A DNA stretch of 5,121 bases. Origin: Clostridia bacterium (GTDB lineage Bacteria > Bacillota > Clostridia > Oscillospirales > Acutalibacteraceae). Location: assembly GCA_017425745.1 (NCBI GenBank), contig JAFOXT010000009.1, forward strand, positions 1 to 5,121, in the 5' to 3' direction. A program made the translations under genes and the position numbers. How positions within the stretch are numbered: position 1 is the first letter of the stretch; the number at the start of each line of letters is the position of its first letter. The notes under the pieces were generated by a model. The model searched no databases. It saw only the letters and a list, made by a program, of their open reading frames with translations, and was not told the origin of the DNA. Shown one piece after another: positions 1 through 5,121 of this stretch.

Positions 1-1430
1 AATGAAAGTCCGTAAAGACCTCTTGCAAGAGCAGGAAGAATACAGAAAACAAGCCAGATACCCTTCTGAATTTTGGGGTCAGTGTTGGGAATAGCGTTGC
101 CTAATTCGTCCTTGATGGGCACGTACTTAATCCATGTAAGCACCATATTTGAAAGCCAGCCTGTAATTGCAACCGCAAGCTTTGTAAAGTAGCCCTGAAC
201 GGTTGTTACAAGTGCTTCATTTCTGATGCCGTCTTTCCATTCCATATAATCAAGAGCATCAGCTGTAAGAATGGGGTTACAAACCTGAATAATCTTGTTG
301 GGAAGACCGCAGAGTGTAAGCATTATGATTACAAACGCGAGATTGAAAATCTTGTTGTCTTCAAAGGTTTCACCAAAGGGATGATAACCGATTACATAAA
401 GCAGACCGTAAGCACCGAAGCCGAAGAGACCTGCACCGATTGCAGTTGCTCTTGCACCGAATTTCTTAACAAGCTTTGCAGCGAAGGGAACCATTACGTA
501 ATTGGGAATACCGGTGAAAATACCGCAGATACTTGCGTTTGCAAGTGAGCCTGTATTGTTAAGCCAGAAGTATGATTCTGAGTTACTGCCTACTGATTTG
601 AAGTTGTTGAAGAATTCTGCAAGAATAATGATAATAAGGGGTCTGTTCTTGAAAACAGTCTTGAAGGATTTCCATACAGAAACCTCCTTGATTTCTTCAC
701 GGCTTCTCATAGGAACTCGTTCACGGATGTTGAAGAAACCAAACACCGCAAAAGCTGCTGCGAAGAAGAGCATAAAGGTTGCAAAACCGCTGTAAATTCC
801 CTGCATTGAGAATGCGGGACTGATTTTCGGCATAACCGTTACGAAAATCGGAAGGAATGACGGCAGCCATACACCGAAAAGCTCAACAAATTTTGTGGTC
901 GTTATAAGGTTATTTCGCTCATTGGTATTGGGCGTTATGTTGTAAATCATCAGGTTCCATGCATTGAAATAACTCATACCAAGGCCATAGATGATTGTAG
1001 CTGCTGCAAACCATGCAATTTTACCTGTACTGTTTGAAATTGACGGTGCACTGAAAAGCATAAGACCGCCGAGAATCCAGACAGGAAGAGGAAGGATAAA
1101 GAAAGGTCTTACACGACCCCAACGGGTTCTTGTTCGGTCAATAATAAGACCTGAAAGTGTATCGTCAACTGCGTCGTATACAGTTGAGAAAAGGTTGATG
1201 TTTGCGTTTGCTGTTGTGCTCAGACCCATAAACTGAACCATAAAGAAGTCTTTATTGGCAGAAATGAACTGACTGAGGTTTTTCTGACCGAAGTTTACAA
1301 GTACAAAAGCAGCTATTTCCTTCGGTGTCAGATATCTTTTTCTTGTATAGGCTAATTTATCGAGAACTTCATCATCAGAAACAGCGTCGGTTTTAACTTC
1401 GTTCTCGTTGATTACTGAGTTTTCTGACAT
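1..1430 (-). CDS. GPH-family (MelB-like) sugar:cation symporter, 3' end cut by window
   Basis: Polytopic inner-membrane transporter of the glycoside-pentoside-hexuronide (GPH) family, in the major facilitator superfamily. These proteins import sugars or glycosides with Na+ or H+. I read 476 residues from ATG 1430-1428 with no stop before the left edge. GPH proteins are usually 450-500 residues, so little is missing; the last residues read (GIWLVFCILPALARG) look like the final helix. Diagnostic motifs are D86-x3-D90-x3-G94 followed by DRTRTRWGRVRP (98-109), and near the C-terminus DYMEWKDGIRNEA (394-406). D86 and D90 align with the MelB cation-site Asp55 and Asp59, and K399 with MelB Lys377. 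The first 38 residues are a charged, acidic cytoplasmic tail. The binding site is weak (GAAAGAGTG, 5 bases before ATG). It lies 38 bases after the zinc-ribbon gene with no terminator between, so co-transcription is likely. The substrate cannot be read from sequence. Confidence 0.93.
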   Translation of the reverse strand, partial: MSENSVINENEVKTDAVSDDEVLDKLAYTRKRYLTPKEIAAFVLVNFGQKNLSQFISANKDFFMVQFMGLSTTANANINLFSTVYDAVDDTLSGLIIDRTRTRWGRVRPFFILPLPVWILGGLMLFSAPSISNSTGKIAWFAAATIIYGLGMSYFNAWNLMIYNITPNTNERNNLITTTKFVELFGVWLPSFLPIFVTVMPKISPAFSMQGIYSGFATFMLFFAAAFAVFGFFNIRERVPMRSREEIKEVSVWKSFKTVFKNRPLIIIILAEFFNNFKSVGSNSESYFWLNNTGSLANASICGIFTGIPNYVMVPFAAKLVKKFGARATAIGAGLFGFGAYGLLYVIGYHPFGETFEDNKIFNLAFVIIMLTLCGLPNKIIQVCNPILTADALDYMEWKDGIRNEALVTTVQGYFTKLAVAITGWLSNMVLTWIKYVPIKDELGNAIPNTDPKIQKGIWLVFCILPALARGLYGLS

Positions 1431-1468
1431 TTTATCACTCTTTCACTATGTATTTTAAATCGGAAGAA

Positions 1469-2380
1469 TTATTTGTTCTTCTTTCTCTCGAGAGCTTCTT
1501 TTGCTTTTCTGACCTTTTCTTCTCTCTCAATTTCAGCAAGCATTTCAGCTTCGAGTCTTTCCTGCTCTTTTCTGAGTCTTGCTGCTTCTTCTTTTTCTTC
1601 TTTGATTCTTACTCTTTCAAGTCTTTCCTCTTCAAGAGTTTCTTCGCTCTTTATTGCTGATTTTGCAACAAGAAGGTTGCCGATGAACGCAACTGCAGCA
1701 AGAGCTATAAACACAAAAATGCCCCACTCAGCTGATGCTGAAGCGTTTTCAAAAGTAAGACCGGCAATTGAAACAGGCTCAGCACCGATTTTACTGCCAA
1801 CGGATGAGAAGAAGAATATTCCGGCACCCATAAATAAAATACCGAGAATATCTGTAATAACCATAGCCTTTGTTTTAGGCTTTTTAAAGGTTATAAAAAT
1901 AAGGAAAAAGGCAATTACGAGAATAACAATACTGAGAAGCACTGAAACAAGACCGAAAAGCATAAATGATGCAGGGCCACCGAAGCCTTCTGCACTTAAA
2001 GCTTCAATAATTCCGCCTAAATCCTTGAAGAGTATACCGAAGAAATCCAGTGTGCTTTTTCCGTCAGTGAAAAGACCGAGAAGGTCAAAGTTAAGCTCTG
2101 CATTATCGCCCTTAAGACTTGCCCAGGGAAGGATAATACCGATAATAGGAATAAAGGACATTGCAATTCTCAGAATTCTGAGCTTTGTTCCGCCTACTGA
2201 ATATCTGAGTAAGTTAAGAGTACGATATAATTTGCCGAATTTTTCTTCTGCCTTTTTGTTGTCTTCTTCAAGACGTGCTTCCCAGTTGAAATTGGGAATG
2301 CTTACACCGCAGGCAGAGCAGTCAGCTTTAAGGTTATACCATTTGATTTCTTTGCCGCAATTAGGACATTTGCTTGCCAT
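1469..2380 (-). CDS. Zinc-ribbon, four-helix membrane protein with charged C-terminal coiled coil; function unknown
   Basis: A 303-residue protein of no named family that I recognise. An N-terminal zinc ribbon has two CxxC knuckles (C5/C8 and C21/C24, as CPNCG and CSACG). Then come an amphipathic charged stretch (33-60) and four likely membrane helices near 70-89, 138-165, 172-193 and 219-239. A loop of about 48 residues (90-137) separates the first two helices, and the first ends in a PWASL motif. Residues 243-303 are almost entirely Glu, Lys, Arg, Ala and Leu and should form a long cytoplasmic coiled coil. With four helices, both the zinc ribbon and the coiled coil would face the cytoplasm. 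The start is supported by AAAGGGTG, 5 bases before ATG, and by a promoter just upstream. It is the first gene of a probable two-gene unit with the GPH transporter. It could be a scaffold or regulatory partner, but that is a guess. An equally long antisense frame on the other strand is a composition shadow. Confidence 0.9.
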   Translation of the reverse strand: MASKCPNCGKEIKWYNLKADCSACGVSIPNFNWEARLEEDNKKAEEKFGKLYRTLNLLRYSVGGTKLRILRIAMSFIPIIGIILPWASLKGDNAELNFDLLGLFTDGKSTLDFFGILFKDLGGIIEALSAEGFGGPASFMLFGLVSVLLSIVILVIAFFLIFITFKKPKTKAMVITDILGILFMGAGIFFFSSVGSKIGAEPVSIAGLTFENASASAEWGIFVFIALAAVAFIGNLLVAKSAIKSEETLEEERLERVRIKEEKEEAARLRKEQERLEAEMLAEIEREEKVRKAKEALERKKNK

Positions 2381-2412
2381 TTAAACACCCTTTCTTTTTT
2401 TCAATCTTTTGT

Positions 2413-2442
2413 ATTTTACCATTTTTCTTCAAATTTTGTCAA
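2413..2442 (-). promoter_or_regulatory. Leftward sigma-A-type promoter for zinc-ribbon/GPH unit
   Basis: On the minus strand a perfect -35 TTGACA (2442-2437) is followed after 18 bases by TAAAAT (2418-2413), one mismatch from TATAAT. It is preceded by TGG, giving an extended -10 (TGnTAAAAT). Transcription should start near 2406, leaving a leader of about 26 bases before the ATG at 2380. This is a sequence match only. Confidence 0.75.
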
Positions 2443-2521
2443 TGGAAAAAGAATTATAACTGTCTTTTTTCAAGATAGAAAGAATAGTGAAAATATTGTG
2501 CATTTTGCATAAAAGCCTTTA

Positions 2522-2550
2522 TTGACAAAGAAAAATTAAACTGATATAAT
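2522..2550 (+). promoter_or_regulatory. Perfect-consensus sigma-A promoter for HAD-GH26 operon
   Basis: TTGACA (2522-2527), a 17-base spacer and TATAAT (2545-2550): an exact match to the housekeeping consensus with ideal spacing. The expected start is near 2557, giving a leader of about 27 bases. That leader contains the ribosome binding site AAGGAG (2570-2575), 8 bases before the ATG at 2584. Such a promoter should be strong unless repressed. No clear operator overlaps it, though a short TGCA-TTT-TGCA symmetry lies 12 bases upstream of the -35. Confidence 0.88.
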
Positions 2551-2583
2551 TTTTAAGATAACCGAATTAAAGGAGAGAAAAAG

Positions 2584-3153
2584 ATGAAAAACCGACTTAT
2601 TATTTTCGACTGCTTCGGTGTAATTTTTGACGAGGTTGCACCTGTATTCATAAAAAAATATCTGCCTGCAGAAGAAGCAGATATACTCAAAGAAAAGCTG
2701 TTTGTACCCGCAGACCTGGGTGAGGTTACATATGACGAGCTTCTTACCAATATGGCTGAAGCCCTTAAGCTTGACAGAGAGGAAATGATAAAAGAATGGA
2801 ATGCTCTTTTTAAGCTGAAAGCAGAAACTGTTGCATTAATTAAAAAACTTCAGGTCACAGCAGATATAGCTCTTTTATCAAATGCACCTCTCGGAGTAAT
2901 TGAAGAACAGTTTGAAAAACACGCTCTCTCCCCTCTTTTTGATAAAATTTTTGTTTCCTGCAACCTTAAAATGGCAAAGCCTGACCCTAAAATTTATCTT
3001 CACGTTGTCAGCAGCTTCAATAAGGTTTACGAAGAAATATATATGGTTGACGACAATGACGCAAATCTGCGCTTTCTGCCTGAGCTTGGCATAACGCCTG
3101 TTCATTTTAAATCCGTGGAAGATCTCTTCTTTCTTGAGGAGGATAAACGATGA
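2584..3153 (+). CDS. HAD-superfamily hydrolase (IA-like), motif I lacks second Asp
   Basis: A cytoplasmic 189-residue haloacid dehalogenase-like hydrolase, probably a phosphatase for a small metabolite such as a sugar phosphate; the substrate is unknown. The four HAD motifs are visible. Motif I is IIFDCFGVIFD with nucleophile D9, motif II has S99 (ALLSNAP), motif III has K132 (MAKPDPKIY), and motif IV is D156-D157 (YMVDDNDAN), the Mg2+-binding pair. Residues 17-80 form a small helical cap, as in subfamily I enzymes. The length is slightly short for HAD-IA proteins (roughly 190-230) but complete. Unusually, the general acid/base Asp two residues after the nucleophile is Phe (F11). Dehalogenases have Tyr there and YihX-type sugar phosphatases have Gly, so this may mark a divergent activity. 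The start has a good site (AAGGAG, 8 bases upstream) under a perfect promoter. Its stop overlaps the next start by 4 bases, indicating translational coupling to the GH26 gene. Confidence 0.92.
   Translation: MKNRLIIFDCFGVIFDEVAPVFIKKYLPAEEADILKEKLFVPADLGEVTYDELLTNMAEALKLDREEMIKEWNALFKLKAETVALIKKLQVTADIALLSNAPLGVIEEQFEKHALSPLFDKIFVSCNLKMAKPDPKIYLHVVSSFNKVYEEIYMVDDNDANLRFLPELGITPVHFKSVEDLFFLEEDKR
3137..3142 (+). promoter_or_regulatory. Ribosome binding site of GH26 gene inside HAD gene
   Basis: A perfect AGGAGG lies 7 bases before ATG 3150, within the last codons of the HAD gene. With the ATGA stop/start overlap it fixes the GH26 start and implies coupled translation. Confidence 0.9.
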
Positions 3154-4133
3154 AAAAAGCTTTCAGGTTTCTTATTGTTATTCTTATCATCTTTTTAATA
3201 GCATCAAAAATCGGCGATAAAGAGGTAAAGCCCTTGCTTTCCAACCCGAACGCAAGCAAAGAAGCTTCTGTGCTTTATGATCTGATCTGCCTTGCAAAAG
3301 ATACGGGCTACACCCTTTCAGGCCAGCAGGAATCCACCTGGATGGGCAGTGATGATTATGAGTTCCTTTACATCAACGAAAGAACGGGCAAGGCACCCGC
3401 CATAAGGGGCTTTGACTATATGAACGATGACTTTGACGGTGTAAATAAAAGAGCCTTAAAATGGCATAAATCAGGCGGATATGTAACTATCTGCTGGCAC
3501 TGCGGCAGTGATTTTTCAGGCGAATGGAAAGACTGTATGAACGATGAGGTTACTGATTGGGATAAAATGCTAACGGAAGGTACCATTGAACATGAAAGAC
3601 TGCTCAGCGGAATGGATAAGGCTGCTGCAGCACTTAAAAAGCTCAGCGACAAGGGTGTTCCCGTTTTATGGCGACCCTTCCACGAGCTTGACGGCGATTG
3701 GTTCTGGTGGGGCAAAGGCGGAAGCGAAAGCTTCAAAAAGCTCTGGCAGATTATGTATGACCGATATACAAACCATTGGGGACTAAACAACCTTATATGG
3801 GTGCTCGGTTATTCTCACAAAATGGAAAACGTTAAGGATTGGTATCCCGGTGATGAATATTGTGACATTATCGGAGCAGACACATACGATATTGAAATCA
3901 ACAGTAAGCTCTATAAAAAAATGAGCAAAATAACAAAGGCTCCGAAGCCTCTTTGTCTTCACGAATGCGGACAGAATCCGACAGTTGAAGATTTTGAAAA
4001 AGCTCCCTGGAGCTACTTTATGACCTGGCATACAGAATATCTCACCGACAGAAATACAGACGAAGCACTTTATGATTTATATAACAGTGATAGTATAATC
4101 ACACTAGATGAGCTTCATAAAACCGAACCATAA
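3150..4133 (+). CDS. Glycoside hydrolase family 26, probable beta-mannanase, membrane-targeted
   Basis: A 327-residue GH26 retaining endo-glycosidase; most family members cut beta-1,4-mannan, and a few cut mixed-linkage glucan or xylan. Residues 1-19 are a signal peptide or membrane anchor (MKK, then a hydrophobic run from F7 to A18). There is no lipobox Cys, and no clear AxA cleavage site, so it may stay anchored outside the membrane. The catalytic domain begins with TLSGQQ (55-60), typical of GH26. RPFHE (175-179) carries the acid/base E179, followed by the aromatic DWFWWG (183-188). WYPGDEY then DIIGADTYD (239-247) is a family signature with conserved Y246, and LHECGQ (270-275) carries the nucleophile E272. 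The catalytic glutamates are 93 residues apart, near the 108 of Cellvibrio Man26A. It has no carbohydrate-binding or dockerin module, so it is a minimal single-domain enzyme. It is the second gene of the HAD operon and is followed directly by a strong terminator. Confidence 0.93.
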   Translation: MKKAFRFLIVILIIFLIASKIGDKEVKPLLSNPNASKEASVLYDLICLAKDTGYTLSGQQESTWMGSDDYEFLYINERTGKAPAIRGFDYMNDDFDGVNKRALKWHKSGGYVTICWHCGSDFSGEWKDCMNDEVTDWDKMLTEGTIEHERLLSGMDKAAAALKKLSDKGVPVLWRPFHELDGDWFWWGKGGSESFKKLWQIMYDRYTNHWGLNNLIWVLGYSHKMENVKDWYPGDEYCDIIGADTYDIEINSKLYKKMSKITKAPKPLCLHECGQNPTVEDFEKAPWSYFMTWHTEYLTDRNTDEALYDLYNSDSIITLDELHKTEP

Positions 4134-4138
4134 ATTAC

Positions 4139-4175
4139 AAACCCTCCGAAAAATCGGAGGGTTTAATTTTTTATT
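4139..4175 (+). terminator. Rho-independent terminator between convergent genes
   Basis: A perfect 11-bp stem, 4139-4149 (AAACCCTCCGA) with 4154-4164 (TCGGAGGGTTT), closes a four-base AAAA loop. AATTTTTTATT follows on the plus strand. It starts 6 bases after the GH26 stop, and its T-tract runs over the stop codon of the opposing VanY-like gene (4173-4171). Read on the minus strand the hairpin is identical, but the tail (GTAATTTATGG) is only weakly T-rich. It probably ends the plus-strand operon efficiently and the minus-strand gene less so. Confidence 0.92.
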
Positions 4176-5121
4176 CTATTCCTAAATATTCCTCGAGGCA
4201 AAGTCCGCTTTCCTTAATAGCTTCAGCGTATTCGACGCCTACAAATCTCCAGTGCCAGGGTTCGGGTACAATTCCCGTAATATCCTGCTTTTCGGCAGTG
4301 TATCTGAGTATAAAGCCGTACTTGTGGGCATTTTCAGTAAGCCACTTAAACTCTTTTGTGTTTGCAAAATCGTCTCTCGTGTTGCAGATGTCCATAGCAA
4401 GACCTAAGTTATGCTCACTTGTTCCCGGAGGAAGAATTACAGTTGCAGCTTTTCTTGCGGCATCTTCTTCGCTGAGCTTATACTGACTCTTGTACTGCTT
4501 TGTGAGATTTATATAATTGTTTTTCTGTCTTTCATAAGAACGGTAAGCTGAATACGGAGTAAGAGTTATGCCGTCTTTTTTTGCAGCTGTATACATCTCC
4601 TCATAATAAGGTGTTACACCCTCTTCCATATAGTAGCCGGTGTCAAAAATTTCAGTAAGCACGGGCTTATAGGTTTCATCTGCTGCTCTTTTTGCATTAA
4701 CTACAACAAGATAAGGATTTCCCTCTGTAGGGTCAACTACAATTCTTTCTGCAGCCAAGGGATCAACAAAATCTGATTTATCAGAAGGCTTTTTTTCTGA
4801 AAGATACTGAGTAGAAATGTAATATCTCTCACCGCTGTAACGAACTGCACTCCAGCCATTGTCGAGATGTTCAATAAGCTCAATACTCTCACCGAGAGAA
4901 AGCTGACCGATAACGTCGCAGTCAGTATTCGGTTCTTCACGCACATTTACAACGGCTGTTGCATAAAGTATTTTTCCTTTTTCTGTGGTGCTTTCTTCCG
5001 CAGAAGGAGCCTCGGTAGTGTTTTCTATTGTAGTTATTTCTTCGGGCACTGTATTGCCAAAGGGGTCAACCTCATCTTTTTTGCAACAAGAAAAGGTAAA
5101 AAGGATTATGAGAAGCAGAAG
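4171..5121 (-). CDS. SH3-domain VanY-type D,D-carboxypeptidase lipoprotein, 5' end cut by window
   Basis: An extracytoplasmic zinc D,D-carboxypeptidase (peptidase family M15B) that trims the terminal D-Ala from peptidoglycan stem peptides. The frame is open to the right edge; 316 residues are visible. A GTG at 5049 could be taken as the start, but 24 in-frame codons upstream read as a signal peptide end (LLLLIILFTF) and SCC, a lipoprotein-like Cys site, then KKDE. The true start therefore lies outside the window. Next come a Thr/Glu-rich linker (about 25-48), a bacterial SH3 domain (about 50-108, with VNVREEP, NGW and YYISTQYL), and the VanY domain (about 135-316). Catalytic motifs are SAYRSYERQ (191-199), GTSEHNLGLAMD (zinc ligands H237 and D244) and EPWHWRF (base E287, third ligand H290). 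The E-x-x-H spacing matches VanX/VanY. SH3 domains usually bind cell wall. No vanR, vanS, vanH or vanA neighbour is present, so this is probably housekeeping wall remodelling, not vancomycin resistance. Confidence 0.93.
   Translation of the reverse strand, partial: LLLLIILFTFSCCKKDEVDPFGNTVPEEITTIENTTEAPSAEESTTEKGKILYATAVVNVREEPNTDCDVIGQLSLGESIELIEHLDNGWSAVRYSGERYYISTQYLSEKKPSDKSDFVDPLAAERIVVDPTEGNPYLVVVNAKRAADETYKPVLTEIFDTGYYMEEGVTPYYEEMYTAAKKDGITLTPYSAYRSYERQKNNYINLTKQYKSQYKLSEEDAARKAATVILPPGTSEHNLGLAMDICNTRDDFANTKEFKWLTENAHKYGFILRYTAEKQDITGIVPEPWHWRFVGVEYAEAIKESGLCLEEYLGIE

Noticed and set aside
502..1236. Plus-strand open frames of 97 and 81 codons
   Set aside because: They lie opposite the GPH transporter, whose translation shows clear family motifs. 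The shadow products have no recognisable features.
1485..1494. 10-base palindrome CTCTCGAGAG
   Set aside because: It falls in Leu-Glu-Arg codons of the coiled-coil tail, is not repeated elsewhere, and has no context suggesting a site.
1473..2384. A 303-codon open frame antisense to the whole zinc-ribbon gene
   Set aside because: In this register the wobble positions face each other, and antisense stops can arise only where a sense codon ending in T or C precedes Tyr, or one ending in T precedes His or Gln. The sense protein has only three Tyr, one Gln and no His, none in a stop-forming context, so the frame is open by composition. Its product is a Ser/Leu/Arg-rich string without domain features or a ribosome binding site.
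2453..2458. A second minus-strand TATAAT in the divergent region
   Set aside because: There is no acceptable -35 at 16-18 bases; the nearest TTGAAA is only about 9 bases away. The promoter at 2442-2413 is much better.
2658..2684. 8-bp inverted repeat ATATCTGC / GCAGATAT with an 11-base loop inside the HAD gene
   Set aside because: It lies within ordinary coding sequence for the cap region, has no T-tract or regulatory context, and is within chance expectation.
3416..4031. Minus- and plus-strand frames of 66-124 codons inside the GH26 gene
   Set aside because: They are shadows of the GH26 reading frame, which has all of its catalytic motifs.
4171..5121. Vancomycin-resistance gene vanY
   Set aside because: The catalytic domain is VanY-type, but SH3-linked lipoprotein D,D-carboxypeptidases are common in Clostridia without glycopeptide resistance, and no other van genes are in the window.

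Overview
The window looks like a chromosomal piece of a Gram-positive Bacillota bacterium, most likely a gut or rumen Clostridia member; I cannot place it more finely. The reasons are strong AGGAGG-type ribosome binding sites, textbook TTGACA/TATAAT promoters, AT-rich spacers, a lipoprotein VanY-type D,D-peptidase with an SH3 domain, and a GH26 plant-polysaccharide hydrolase. There are five protein genes, two of them cut by the window edges. I see no RNA genes, mobile elements, CRISPR arrays or large repeats, and no gene-free stretch longer than about 205 bases.

Layout. (1) Positions 1-2380, minus strand: a zinc-ribbon/four-helix membrane/coiled-coil protein of unknown function, followed after 38 bases without a terminator by a GPH-family (MelB-like) sugar:cation symporter whose C-terminus runs off the left edge. 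(2) Positions 2381-2583: a divergent intergenic region with one promoter facing each way. The rightward promoter has a perfect consensus and the leftward one is near consensus with an extended -10. (3) Positions 2584-4133, plus strand: a two-gene operon of a HAD-superfamily hydrolase and a membrane-targeted GH26 glycosidase, joined by a 4-base ATGA overlap. (4) Positions 4139-4175: a perfect 11-bp-stem terminator between convergent genes. (5) Positions 4171-5121, minus strand: an SH3-VanY D,D-carboxypeptidase lipoprotein whose N-terminus runs off the right edge.

How the genes may fit together. GH26 enzymes typically cut beta-mannan outside the cell, GPH symporters import small glycosides, and HAD enzymes often dephosphorylate sugars. 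A small mannan or beta-glycan use locus, read from the shared divergent region, is therefore a reasonable inference, but the sequence does not prove it. The VanY-like gene is probably an unrelated cell-wall gene. I see no clear undescribed system. The most unusual points are the unnamed zinc-ribbon membrane protein paired with the transporter, the loss of sugar-site aspartates in the transporter, and a HAD hydrolase without its second motif-I aspartate.
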